Assembly (NCBI GenBank): GCA_016490735.1 | Contig: JAEMWC010000047.1 | Location: 1,789,001-1,853,000 of the forward strand | DNA from: Pachyseris speciosa | Lineage: Eukaryota > Cnidaria > Anthozoa > Scleractinia > Pachyseridae | DNA length: 64,000 bases | Direction: 5' to 3' | Notes under the pieces: generated by a model | Told to the model about the DNA's origin: nothing | Databases searched by the model: none | Seen by the model: only the letters and a program-made list of their open reading frames with translations | Shown: in pieces, positions 36,373-49,000 of the stretch | How positions within the stretch are numbered: the stretch's first letter is position 1 | Layout of the letters: each line of letters begins with the position of its first letter | Position numbers and translations under genes: made by a program

Positions 36373-39300
36373 CTGGACTTTCGAGGCGGAAACCATGAGG
36401 GAATTCTCACGGGCGTTGAATAAGGTCTTGCGCTTTTTGGCATTATCTAACATGGAGGATATTTCAGCGCTTGTCGCGCTATCTGCACTGGACTGCTGGT
36501 CAGCTGGTGCTAGCACCTTGCGCACGCTCGATTTTGGTTTTCTGAAAATTAACAGGTGACATGTTAGGAGGAGTTAAGAATCTTCTACCGTACCATTTTT
36601 TTAATCACACCATTTTTTTAATCCTTTGGAGAGTGTACACTGCAAAAATATGTTGCCACCTTGAAATTTCTGAAAGCGAGGACTCCCGAGCACGAAATCG
36701 CGCACACATCTCTCCCCAGTCTCACTCTCAAATTCCTGACTCGCTCCAGTCTTTTCGTTCGAAAATCAGGCATATTGAATGGCGGACCATCGCACTCTAT
36801 TGTCTAAGCTGATTGCGATAACTTAAGTGCTGAGATCATAAGTAAGCGCTGATATATCGGCACACTCCATCTCACCACGTTGTCTGGCTTGCGCAGCAGT
36901 GCTAGAGTACTACACGGGACGCCCGAACTCGCACCCCAAATTCCCTCAGCGCCTGCTAGACAGACTACCAAACTGGTTCTGTCCAGCGCTGGGAAGACCT
37001 AAAACTGGGTGAGGGGGGAGGGGGTGGTGTTGCCCACTGATGGTATGGCATCCCATCTGGGGATAGGTGGGGTTTTTACACTCCTTGTTGCCAGCTTAGT
37101 GTATCACGGTAAGGGATAGATAACTCTATCGTCCATGTTTCTTCAAATGGCAGTCCCAAAGCACGGAGTACAGTTTGTCTTTTGTTCGATCACATAGGGA
37201 TCGATGATACAAATGGGGTGATTAATCAAAGAAAGGGCAATGTTTTGAAAAGGTGTCTGTTAAGGAAGAGAGGGGGCCGGGAAAAAGGAATTTTTAATGG
37301 CGCCTGGTGAAATTAAATGTAAATAATGATCTCTCAAAATCAGTTGAAAACGATATCTAAATATCATCGCTCTTGAACTAAATAGTAACAGGACAATGTC
37401 GCAGTGGTCTTTGTCTCGGAATGTGAATGAAAGCCAGTTTTGAATTGTTAGCATTTTGTGGCGGGTGTTTGTTCCGCCATATTGGCGTCAACTCGGCAGG
37501 CAGTACTGGTAAAAATAGCGAAAAAAAATATTTAATAATGGACCCACCACATGACTGAAAAATGATACTTAACACATAATGCCCTCACTCCCCAAAGTAC
37601 TCAAAATAAAACTAACAAAAATAAAATCCAAAGTTTCACGCTGCGAGTTAAGGAAAAACAAACAGCGCTATAGAAAAGAACTATGAGACACATCAACGTG
37701 AAATCCAGGGCCGGGTTAATTTAAACAGCCTTGTATCGCAAAGCAAATAACACTAGAGGAAAGTACTGCTCGTGAGCTTTCATTTGAATGGCCATACTTG
37801 AGGATTTCAACCACAGACACAAAAGTAAGAACCACCTTGGAAGGAATAACAATTCAAACAGAAACACAGGATTGGGTTACCACATAGCTTCACGTGAATG
37901 GTCACAGTTCATGGTTTCATTCAAAGATTCAAAAGTCAAAACTACCTCGCACGACATAATCTTAAGCAATATCACCCGAAAAAACTGGTCAGTGGCCTTC
38001 AGTCGATTGGCCGCACGTTAAGTTTTTTAAAATCCACAAAGCCACATGACACAAGTTTTAAAACCTAAATAGAGCCAGCGGAAGGTGAAATACTTGAAGA
38101 ATATTTTCCTCGAGCTTTTTCACATTATGGATCAATAATATTGAGCAAAAGCCTGAAAAAACAACCCGTTTCCTACCTTTTCTTTCCCGCTGATTTTCCG
38201 TTAGGCGCATTCTCCTTCAGAGTCGCATCTGTTTTTTCAGACACAGTGGTTGGTTGTCCTGTGCGATTTTGCCCTCTCCTACTCGAGTGACCCCTGTCTG
38301 AGGTTGTAGATTTATCTTTGTGCCTTCTTGGACGCGTGTCATTATCCCTGAAAACAGCACTCGAATCTTGTCTCCTTGAAACACCAGCGTCGTCGCTATC
38401 TCCTCCCTTCTTTAAAATCCGTTTACTAATTCTGCATTTCTTCGAGGAAATCTCGGTTGTTCTTCCGTTATTTTCAACACGATTGCTCGTTTCCTTGTTA
38501 TTTTCCGCGCTGGAGGACTTCTTCGATTTCACTCCGTCCAAAGTGCTGTGCAAACTCCCAGAGTTTATCTTTTCTCCAATCTCCTTGATCCGATTATCGT
38601 CTAAAACCAAGCTCCCCTGGCCAGAGCTGTAATCCCGGACTCCTTCTCTATCTTGCATTTCCGTTTCCGGTTGCTGAGACGAGTCGTCACAAGTCGCGCG
38701 TGTCGTGACCCCTGGCGAGGGGCGTGGCTCGTCAACAAGAGTATCGATTTCACTTGATGACAGCTCGATTCTGCAACGAAACCGATGATCTTCCGGCGAT
38801 GAAGTGAGTAACATGGCAGGTTCATGACCTCTCGAACAAGTATCATCGGTTTTACATTTCTTTGTCGCCGAAGCCCCGTCGCTATCGCATGGCATCTGTC
38901 TGGATTTTTTGGCAAACGATTTGTTGTTTACGTCGTCTCCTTGACATTTACAGGGATCTGTTTCAACTCCGCGATTTCGCTTCTTTGACCTGCTTCTTAA
39001 AACTCTTCGGTTTTTATTTTCAATGTTCTCGTCTTGGATTCTTCTTTCGCTTTTCTCCTTTTCCATCCGGTTTTTATCATGCGAAATTTCCGTTTCAGAG
39101 GCCCCAACTGCCTTTGTCTTCTTTGCCTTTTTATTTTCCGTTTTTTCTTTCATCGTCCTCTCTTTCTTCTTCGCAGTCCTCTTAGATTTCTTGTCCAGTA
39201 CCTCTCTACCAGTCCTACCAGCGCCAGTCTTTTTCGGTTCGCATGCTCCTTCTCCCTTCTCTTCCATGTCATCTTCCATCTGAAAGTGGTTTTGTTGTTC

Positions 39301-42300
39301 TTCATCAATCTGCTGTTGTGATGAAGTCTTGCGGGTAGAATCCTTTTCGTCGTCCTGTTCATCCTTTTCAACAAACCCTGTTTCTCTTCCTTCTTCGTTT
39401 CCTTTTGCTGCTCGGTTATTTCCGTTTTCGTCGCGACAAACTGTGGTTTGAGGGATTCCCTCTGACACAGTCAGCTCGCTTTCCTTTATTGAGGTGACGG
39501 TTTCTGTAATTAAGGAGGGCGCGTCGTCTGAAAACGCAGTACTAATGACAGATTTTTCCCTGCTGTTCTCCAAGCTCTGGTCACTTTTCTTCCTTTGTCT
39601 TGGTGTTTTGCTATACTGTAAAGGAACACCATCGTCTTGCGAATCACTGCATGATAACAAGGCATTACCGATAGCTCTTCGATCGTGCAATCTGTCTTTT
39701 GTTGCGGACTCAACTATAACTTTGCTTGGAGATGCGGTACCCTCTTCTTGGATTGCGCTTGACTTCCCCTTTTTCGAGGCTTTTGATCTTGTGTTCTTCT
39801 CTCTCTCACCAGCTATATCTTTTCCCCTTTCTTCGCCTTTGCCACCCTCTTTTCCCTTCTTGTTTGCCTTTCCATTCCTATTTCCCAGACGTATCTCTTC
39901 ATCACCATCCTTCGCCTGTCTTTTATTATTTCTCCTTTTCACTTCTGCCACCGCTTTCCCCCCTTTGCCAGACTCACTCTTTTCTTGAATAGTCCCGTCA
40001 ACCTTTCGGATATCTTCGCTATTCATTCGTGGAGCCTCGTCCGACGCCGATTCTTGCACTTGCACTTGTACCCCAACATCAGACGTTTGAGAATCGACTC
40101 GAGACATAGTCGAGGCGTCTTTGGCAGTCACTCGTGTTTGAACAGCCTTGGCCTGATATCGAGAGCAGACAAACCAAAATAATTACCCTTCCTGAAATCA
40201 AAATGATTTTCTTAAAAATTATGAATCCTCTCACCTTCACAGGGACGTTCTTCCTCCTCAGCTCCATCCGAAGACCCTCAGCCTCTCTGAAAGTTGTAGC
40301 TTGCTTGTCCTGCAAACGAAAGAAGACAGCTCAGTTAATGTTATGCATTGTGATGATTTTCACCTTTTAGGGGAAAACAGGGATGGAATTTATATCAGCC
40401 CTCAAGCACCTTTTTTCGTTGTTGCAACACAAGGGAAGGACTTGAAAAAAAAAAGAAAAGAAAAGAAAATTGTGTCAATTGTGACTTTGCCGAATGTGAG
40501 GCCTCTAACGTGTCATATATGATTTATTTAATATACATCATTCACACTAAAGTTTGAATGTTATAAAAAAATGTTCACGATCTTGCGGGTAAAAGAGGGT
40601 GACAGTGCCAACCTTATTAAACTGGCCCGCTGTTGATCGCTTTTCATTTTAAAATATTCTTGTTTCACAACATCGTCTCTTCTTTGTCACGCCCCTCTTC
40701 TCCCTGGCACGCGGCGGGGAAGGAAAGCGTTGCGTTTAGATCTACAAAGAACAACAGCTGAATAGTTTTCTGTTCCAGAGAAATCGGTTTCCGTTTTTGC
40801 TTTCCTTTTGTTTTTCGGTATGTGCATTTCACCTGCAGGTTCTTGATTTCCTCTTGTAGTAAATTCTCTCTGTGGCCTGCACTTTTTTTCTGTTCTTCCA
40901 TTCTCTTTTCCATTTGCAAGCTCAGTTTTTCCTCTAGTTCTCTCTTTTCCACGTCATGCTGGGTTTTTTCATCCTATTATGAACGAGGACAGCGAGAAAA
41001 TCACAAAAATTTAAAAGGTGTGAAAAATATTTATTTGCGAAGCTTTGTAAGGCAGAATGCGAACCCGCCATGCCCCGTACTAATCGTTATAATTTTGCGC
41101 TAACGTTATTTCATGCTATGGACTCTGCCATACCATAACATTTTTCCTGTTTATTTTGAAATCTGTCGAACAGGGAGCTCGCAGGGGAGGGGCTGGGGGA
41201 GCTTTAGCCCTCCCAGTTTTTGACAGTTAAGCCTGGTTTCCATATGATCTTAATGGTCTGCGATCGGTCTGCGACACGATCGGCGATCGGTCTGCGACAC
41301 GTTGCAGACATATGGAAACATGTGTGCCCGGCGTCTGCGGCGATCTGCGACACACAATCGGGGTGATCGGGAAAGTAGAACTAGATTCTACTTTCCCGAT
41401 CACCCCGACCGTGTGTCGCAGACACATGTTTTCATATGATCTTAACGTGTCGCAGACCGATCGGATCGTGTCGCAGACCGATCGCAGACCATTAAGATCA
41501 TATGGAAACCAGGCTTTAAGCCTGGTTTTCATATGTCGAGAAAATCCCAGACGGTCAGGGATTTCACTATCTCCCGACCGTCCCAGATTTATGCCGAGAT
41601 AACGAAAACCGCAGAAATCTGGGACGCATCGGCAAAATAGAAACCTTCCCGATTTTCCCGATTTGTCCCTGACCATCCCAGACGATCGGGGATGTTTACG
41701 ATCTCCAGTTTTCATTAATCGGCATAATCTGGGATTGTCGGGAAACAGTGAAATCCCCGATTGTCTGGGATTTTCCCGACATATGAAACCAGGCTTAAGC
41801 CTGGTTTTCATTTGTCGGGACAATCCCAGACGGTCGGGGATTTCACTATTTCCCGACCGTCCCAGATTTATGCCGAGATAACGAAAACCGCAGAAATCTG
41901 GGACGCATCGGCAAAATAGAAACGTTCCCGATTTTTCCGATTTGTCCGCGACCATCCCAGACTATCGGGGATGTATACGATTTCTAGTTTTCATTAATCC
42001 GCAAATCTGGGATGGTCGGGAAACAGTGAAATCCCCTTCGTCTGGGATTTTCCCATCAGTAATTTTGCCATCAGTGAAGGGAGGTGGTTTGTATGTTTTG
42101 ACGACAATGTAGCTAAAATTTAATAAAGAGTTCCCTGCACTAGAAAGGAAAAGAATAAATGAAGTAACCATGGTATTCAAACTTATATTGGTAAATCCAG
42201 CAACGAGTGAAAGATCGTTTCCCACCGACTTAAGACTGAAAACCTTGTTAGGCCTCATCAGCATGGCATAGCTTATGTTCAGGCTCAAGTACCAAGTACC

Positions 42301-42890
42301 CACATATCAATAAAACAAGCAATGAAAACGTAAAGCTTGTGGGATGTGGCTGGAGTGACATATGTTTCCCTGTTTGCCTGAGAAGAGGGAAAGTCATACC
42401 CCCAATATATCAAAGAAAGAAATCACTGACTCCTGAAAAACTAGGATATCTCTTGACTGGTAGGTTAAAGCATGGGATAATTTTCTTCTTACGAACCTGT
42501 AACGTGTTTTGAACAGTCCGTAGCTCAATGGTTGCGTTCTCAAGCTCTGTTGAAAGAGACTTCATCTGTTCCTGAAATAGAAGTTGTTATTTCAATTTTT
42601 CAGCTCAAAAATGGAAAATCCATGAAGTGATGTAAGTCACAAAGTTACGTCCCCTGTCATGCTGATAAGTTTACCTGAAGTTCAAACTCATGCTCCTTAA
42701 TCTTGTTGTTGACACGAGTATTCTTCCGTAACTGTTCATTTTTACACAGCAGGTCTAGTTCTATCATATATCTTTTGCATAAAAGCGTGTCCTGGAACAC
42801 CTGCAGTTTGGATTTTTCATATTCAGCTTCTAAAATCCTTAATTCCGCGGAAAGCCACTGGACGTCTACTCCGAGCATGTTGTCCGCCAT
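36373..42890 (-). CDS. unrecognised coiled-coil protein with long charged, NLS-rich tail (3' end not located)
   Basis: Six exons on the minus strand: 42890-42675, 42571-42497, 40973-40833, 40309-40235, 40152-38177 and 36541-36373. All have GT-AG introns and compatible phases. They give 884 residues; a strong donor (CAG|GTAAGTG) after exon 6 implies more. Exons 1-4 (residues 1-169) are helical with heptad-like Leu spacing: AELRILEAEYEKSKLQVFQD in exon 1, then EKRELEEKLSLQMEKRMEEQ in exon 3. Exon 5 (658 residues) is disordered and Lys/Glu/Ser/Arg-rich with several basic clusters and SQ dipeptides. The exon 5-6 junction makes KKRKPK, an NLS-like motif. Exon 6 has a compact segment around EISSMLDNAKKRKTLFNARE. 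I cannot name a family. A nuclear structural or chromatin-associated role is inference from composition only. Reading past exon 6 would add 27 residues before a stop at 36289. Confidence 0.75.
36542..38176. other. large intron 5 of the coiled-coil gene
   Basis: About 1.6 kb without an exon or clear repeat. It contains a G-rich tract (about 37012-37030). Confidence 0.45.
41227..41519. mobile_element. TTAA-bounded MITE 1 (AGCCTGGTTTCCATATG)
   Basis: Perfect palindromic structure from TTAAGCCTGGTTTCCATATG to CATATGGAAACCAGGCTTTAA. The interior repeats GATCGGTCTGCGACACG and has a central hairpin GGGAAAGTAGAACTAGATTC / TACTTTCCC. It lies in intron 2 of the coiled-coil gene. The long minus-strand ORF here is a by-product of the repeats. 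Confidence 0.9.
41516..41798. mobile_element. TTAA-bounded MITE 2 (AGCCTGGTTTTCATATGTCG)
   Basis: It shares the TTAA at 41516-41519 with MITE 1 and the TTAA at 41795-41798 with MITE 3. Ends are AGCCTGGTTTTCATATGTCG and CGACATATGAAACCAGGCT. The interior repeats TCCCAGACGGTC/GGGATTTCACT and differs from MITE 1. Confidence 0.9.
41795..42056. mobile_element. TTAA-bounded MITE 3, right end truncated
   Basis: Almost identical to MITE 2 (shared CCCAGATTTATGCCGAGATA, then AACGAAAACCGCAGAAATCT). It stops at TGGGATTTTCCCATCA without the terminal CATATGAAACCAGGCTTAA. Confidence 0.85.
42247..42335. repeat. dispersed repeat CTTGTTAGGCCTCATCAGCA, copy 1
   Basis: CTTGTTAGGCCTCATCAGCA followed by TGGCATAGCTTATG...ATCAATAAAACAAGCAATGA recurs with few changes at 49034-49122. 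Non-coding; the rest of the element is undefined. Confidence 0.7.
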
Positions 42891-43044
42891 ATTGACGTTC
42901 GCGGTTTGCTTTCAAACTCTGCGGTGTTCAACGCTGATTGGACAAAACGTTCCCAATTGTGCATGGTGATTGGTTGCAATGTTATCACCTTGGAAGATAC
43001 TGCTAACCGGCTACAAATCGCAGGCGCGTAGATGAAAAACAAAG
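42891..43044. promoter_or_regulatory. compact divergent promoter between coiled-coil and NAGA-like genes
   Basis: Only 154 bases separate the two start codons on opposite strands. The interval has two inverted CCAAT boxes (ATTGG at 42937-42941 and 42969-42973) and no TATA box, typical of a shared bidirectional promoter. Transcription starts are not visible from sequence alone. Confidence 0.65.
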
Positions 43045-43053
43045 ATGGCGGCC
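43042..43053 (+). promoter_or_regulatory. YY1-like site overlapping the NAGA start codon
   Basis: AAGATGGCGGCC matches the known YY1 core (AANATGGCGNC), which in many animal promoters sits just downstream of the transcription start and can contain the initiator ATG, as here. Binding is inferred. Confidence 0.5.
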
Positions 43054-46000
43054 AAGATGACCAGTATGGCGGCTGTCAAAAAGCATTTTTTCCCGTTCTT
43101 TGCTTTTGTTCTACTGAATATCCTTCCACGTTTACTTCCTATTAATGCCCTCGACAATGGTTTGGCCTTAACTCCACCAAGTAAGTCACTCAGCCTTCAA
43201 TCGTTTCCCTATTTCGTGAGGTAATTGTAAACATACCGGACGCTTATTGGATTATTACCACTTTTATAAGCTTATTTTCTCAATATTTTGTTATCGTTCA
43301 GTATTGTTGTTATTAGTATAATACTGAGCTTGGGTACCGTGGACATATAAATTCGAGTCAAATGAAAATTTTAAGAAAACACACAACTTTTATTTATTTT
43401 TTTTTTCTTGTCTCCTGCTATCAAGACCTTTTAATTTGGATATTGGAGTCCTATTTACAGACCTAAGAGAACTAGGAATCTCAGGGGTACTCACATAGGA
43501 TGTGTCCTGTTCCTAATGGTGCTGCCTTTTGTAATTATTATCTTTATTACTCTTATTGTTATTGTTGTTTCTCATCATGTAACATCCGTTGGAAATATCC
43601 CCAATTCATCCTGGCCTGCATCAACTGAGCTCAACTTAATCTATGTTGACCAGCTGATGTTCTGATATTTACTCCTTTTGGCTATCTACTAAAAGTTTCT
43701 ACATCATAATATTTTGGTTTTCAGTGGGATGGATGGCTTGGGAGCGGTTTCGTTGTAACATAGACTGCAAAAATGATCCAGAAAATTGTATCAGGTGAGT
43801 CTTATATTTTAAATTCTGTTGTATCGATGCACTCTTGAACAACCTTCTACTGATAGTTTAATGAACAATCTTGTTAAATATTTTGGAAAACACAAGAGCT
43901 TCTTTCAGTGGCCAGCTGAAGTCTTGTCCAGGGTCAGGAACCAGGGATTTTTTCTTGATATTTTAAGCTTCAGCCCTGCATACTTTAGTTGAGAAACAGT
44001 GTAATGAATATACCACAAAATCTGGAATAGAAATGCTCACCTACATTATTTTTACAAATGTCTGCCTTATTAAAAATTAGCGATACCTTTATGCCAGTAT
44101 ATTGAATATTGAGATAGCTTATGGCAATACAAACAAAGAAGATTGTAACATTGCAAATTCAAACCAAACAACAAAAAATTCAAGATGACCAGTACATGTA
44201 CAGTGTATGAGGAATTTGAACTTGGGACAGCTTAATGTAAAACCCAAATGTGGTCATCTAAAATGACGAGGCAATTATTCAAACTTTATTTGTAATATTT
44301 GCTAAGGATGACATCCCTAAGTCATGAAATTGTGGCTTGTGATCTACATTTCTTTAGAACCAAGTTTCTTTCATCCTTTTGTTATCATTGTTTGAAGTGA
44401 GAAGCTGGTCATGCAAATGGCTGACCGAATGGCTGAAGATGGTTACCAAAAGGCTGGATATCAATATGTTTGCATTGATGTAAGTAACTATATAATATAA
44501 TTTTTAATCAAATTTAAATTCTTTTGATGTCATTTATATCAAAACTGTAGAACCATTTAATCACAATGTATTGGTATTCAACTTAGGGCAGCCCTCATGT
44601 TTGGCATATGACCTTCAACAGTTCATCCAAGCCAAAACTCATTGCTCTTCATAGTTTGGTCCTAGTTTTCTTAAACTAAAATGCACTATAGATGCTCTAT
44701 GCCTTGAGCCATGTAGTCATTGATTGTAAAAAAACTGGACTTCCCCAAGATGTTAAGCCTTATTGTAGTACATGTGTGGTCATTTTAATCAGATTTTGTG
44801 TTTGTCACTTGTCTATTTTTAAGCCTTCATGGTTATTTTGTGTAACTGCTTGTAGTCCATGATCTGTTTGACCCAGTGATGTTGGCATAAGCTATTACTG
44901 AACAACTAAGAACTGCATGTATGTTAGTTGTTGGTAACTGCGTCTTTGTTTTTTAGGACTGTTGGTCATCTCATAATCGCAGTATAGTTGGTGATCTTCA
45001 GCCAGATCCTGAGAGGTTTCCAAATGGAATTAAATACCTAGCTGATTATGTAAGTCAAATGATATGTTCCATGGACACAAGATCTAACTGTAGATTGAAT
45101 ACTCCAATTTGAAGTTTAAATTAAGCCAGCATTTCCACAGAGCTTCTTCCTCTAGATCTACAAAATGGAAAATTTGGCTGGAAAACCAAGAAAATTTTGA
45201 TGTGGTTCCTGCAGTTGATCACCATTCCATCCAAGGATTTTGCCAGTTTTCCTAGATAACTGATGTTTTGTTCCATCAAGCATTTGTAATCATATTCTTG
45301 TGTTGCTCATCAGATTCATTCAAAAGGCCTCAAGTTTGGATTATATGCAGGTATGCAAATACAGTCAACCTCTATTAAGCGGACGCACCCTCTTTTAAAC
45401 AGAGACTTATCAAATTCCCAAAAAGGGTTCCTTTATTTCCTGTAAATTTAACCTGTGTTAAGCAGTCACCTCTCTTAAGTGGACGCAGTCACCATTCAGA
45501 ATTCCCAATTGGCTAATTTTATTGTATTTCTCCCCTAATAATTGTTCACATTGTCAATTATCATGCTATATTTTGGCACCATGATATGCAAACCTTGTCC
45601 AGTTTCTTTTAACAGCTTATCAAACAACATAATATAGAGGTACATCAGTGTAAGAGTGGTTCATGTTGACTGGCAAAACTGCATGAACATTATTAATGTG
45701 GTTTACAACAAAGACAATTGCCTTAGACAAACAACATTAGAATCTTAGAACTGTAGTCACGAACTTCCTTGAACATGCAATTACTTGATGTTTTCTAATA
45801 TTTTGTGTTACTGTTGTTGTTAACTGATACAATATACTGTATACATTCCAAAGTACCATTTTGCCATATTATATACTACATTTGCCACTTTCACATCTCC
45901 CGTAATACACCCTGCTTGCCCCCCAAAATTTTGCATAAGCATTGTTTTCAATTTCTCTCGGAACGATTTTAAGCTCCAAGAGAAATTGAAAACAATGGTT

Positions 46001-49000
46001 ATGCAAAATTTTGGGGGGAAAACAGAGTGTATTATGGGAGATGTGGAAGTGGCCAATTCTGGAAAACCTCTTTTAAGCAATGTCAGGTGGCTCTTTCCCA
46101 AGGGTGACTGCTGAAGAGAGGTTTGTCTGTAGACATTATTAGATGGTGTAAAACAGAGACGGCCATTAGCCTACTTAAAATGAAGTTACACCACCAGACA
46201 GGGATTCCATAATGTGGCCTTCTTTGGGAATGAGGGTAGGGATATTGTGGAACCAAGTGTTTTTAGCCTGGTAGACTCTTCACACTCGAGATGTGAGTGA
46301 GGCCAAAAGGATCCAAAAGCCATAGACACAAGAGCAGACACCCATACCATCCTACACTTAGTACATAGATGGCGTCACTGGGTAGCCACTGTCCCAGAAT
46401 TCCTCAAACTGATTTCAACTCCTTTCTTGTCTACTCTCTAAAATTGCTCAGATTATGGCAAACTTACCTGTGAGCGCTACCCAGGAAGTATAGACTACAT
46501 CCAACAGGACATGCAGGTACAAGTACTTTAATTTGTTTGTTCAAGTTCATCTGCAGGAATTGGTTCATTAATGGGCATAATTACTATTTTACCCAACTCT
46601 TACACCAACCCAGTGTGGACTGCTTGAACACACTTGTCAAATATAATTGCATTTTTACTATAATAATTATGATTACACAAATTCATTATTAACCAATGCA
46701 CAACAAGACATCCGTGACCCCTGTCATGTAACGACTACATAGAACAACAACAATCTTTATTATTTTTTACACCTTTTTCTACCATTAGCGTTACATTTTA
46801 AAGGGAATTTTAGAACTATACAAGGAGAAAAGAAAAGCTAAACTATTACAATTTAAAGGTGTCTAGGGGCTAAATGAACTTAAGTTTTCTAGTTAGCCCC
46901 TAGCTAAGGAAAGGTACTTAAACAAATATTGTAGCAGCTACAACAACAACAACAGATACACACATTTAAAACCTAAGACAAAAAATAAGCACAGATATAG
47001 GCGGTCGTTGGCATAATTTTTTACTTACTGGATTGAGTTTTAAGAAGAAATTCTTTTAATTTGCCAGGAAAGGTAAAAGTGTTAAGATTTTTCAAGCTAG
47101 TTGGAAGATTGAAGGTACAGGTTGTTTTCCAAAACAGTCACTCGTAGTCGAAAATGTTTCTTCAATTCTCTTTCTTTAGTTGTTTGCTGATTGGGGTGTG
47201 GACTATTTGAAGGTGGATGGCTGTTTTGCAGACCCTCTGACCTTTGATGAAGGCTACCCAACTGTTACAAGAGCATTGAATGAGTCGGGAAGGCACATAG
47301 TGTTCTCTTGCAGCTGGCCTGCCTATCAAGTGTGGGGTGGAATGCGAGTACGTCGTGTCCTTTTTTACAAAATAAAGCAGGGGCACCCAACGAGCCAAAT
47401 CAACCAAAAGCTGAAGAAAGGCATTTTTAATTACCTTATGGTGTTTAAAGTCTGTTTGAAGTGATGTCTTCTTTAGCTAGAAGAATTTGATCCACTGGGA
47501 TTCATTAGCTGAAATTTTAATTGCCCGAAAATGTTAGGGAACAAAATCTTCCTTGAGAAAATGCTACCTGAAATAAACTTTCCACGAACTTTGTATTGTA
47601 CTATTCTCTTTCTGAAAATACTGACGTTTTTGACATCCAAAAACAGCAATTACGGCCTTTCCAAAAACCTCAGGGGTTATGATTTCCCCATTGAGAATCT
47701 TTTAGACCACGTTTCAGTTACGAAAATCCCAGTGCACACTTTAATCGACGCCAAAAGTCTAATAGGCAAACTACCCTCCACCAAACAGATATCTACAGAA
47801 ACTTGTCATTGGGTGCTCCTGATAAAGGTCAACAGAGAGCTGCAATTTTATCAAGCTAACAAAAGAAAAAAGAAAATAAGAAATATGTGTCGTGTTTTCC
47901 ATGTTTCAGCCGAATTATCAGCTGATAGCAAAGCATTGCAACTTGTGGCGAAATTATAACGATATACAGGTGAGTAAACATTTTGGCCCTGTGCTGATCC
48001 CACTGATTTGTTCCAAGACAGCATAGATTTTTCTAGCGGATAAAAGTGTATTAGCTGTAAGTACATATTTTTTTCCTCTGGATAGCGACTTATCCGCAGG
48101 ATAAATGAAAGACCTCATGAAAGTCATCCCCTCTTTGAACGACTGCGGCCAGTTTGTTTGTTTGTATGTCACTGAATATAGCAGTCCATATATAGAGGGT
48201 TTTCACGGCGGCCATGTTGGAGGTACAAAACATTAAAAATTATTTACACAACAATAAAACTTATTTCCCGAAGGAAAATCATTCTTTTGTTTTCTACCTC
48301 CAACATGGCGGCCGTGACGTTAATCTAGCCTGCGAGCAAGCTCTCCCGGGGTTAGGGAGCTTGCTCGCAGGCTAACGTTAATCAGAAGCTCATTACTCCC
48401 ATACCTGCTCCCATACTAAGCCTTCGTCACAGCCTTTTTCCCTTGGGGATTCTTGTCCCTGTTGCGTTCGCGTGTCCTCGCAAGAGGCGATTTTTGGGCT
48501 CTCCCGCGTGTTTCGTCCACTCTCCAACCACTGAAACAGATATAACATAAGGACTGTTCATGGCTTGGTTTGACTTTGACTCGTGTTATTTTGTATATTT
48601 GTTGCAGGACTCTTGGTATAGTTTGATTAGAATTGTAGATTGGTATGGCGATCATCAGAGCGAGATGATTCCTGTGGCCGGACCAGGACACTGGAATGAC
48701 CCTGATCAGGTATGACCGTGCCTAAAAAGATGCACAATTAGTAGCCATTACTGTATGGTGTCAAACATTTGTAGATTCTCACTTCAACTACTGTTTCTAC
48801 AAATCTTGTCCTTCTAAATGTTTTTCAAGAGGAATTTAACCAGTGTTGAATTTCAGATATCGCCATTTTGAATTGAACTGTTCACATCACTGGGATACCT
48901 CACAAATTAACGGGATCTGGTAAGCTGAAGCCACTCTTTGGGCACTAAGGCCACATTGTAGCGGGCATTACCCCTTAAATCTACCAAATCAATGATTGAG

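Noticed and set aside
38174..38177. The in-frame TAG at the end of coiled-coil exon 5 as the true stop
   Set aside because: It overlaps a splice donor (AAAG|GTAGG), and the phase-2 junction with the exon at 36541 rebuilds an open frame with an NLS-like KKRKPK. Termination there in some transcripts remains possible.
39494..39988. Ser/Phe/Leu-rich open frames on the plus strand
   Set aside because: They are antisense to the Lys/Glu-rich exon 5 of the coiled-coil gene, whose codon bias keeps the reverse strand open.
41227..41955. A 242-codon minus-strand open frame
   Set aside because: It runs through palindromic MITEs and repeats itself exactly where the MITEs do; no known domain.
47531..47959. 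A 142-codon plus-strand frame in NAGA intron 7
   Set aside because: It covers a non-autonomous DNA element and runs into exon 8 in a frame other than the glycosidase frame.
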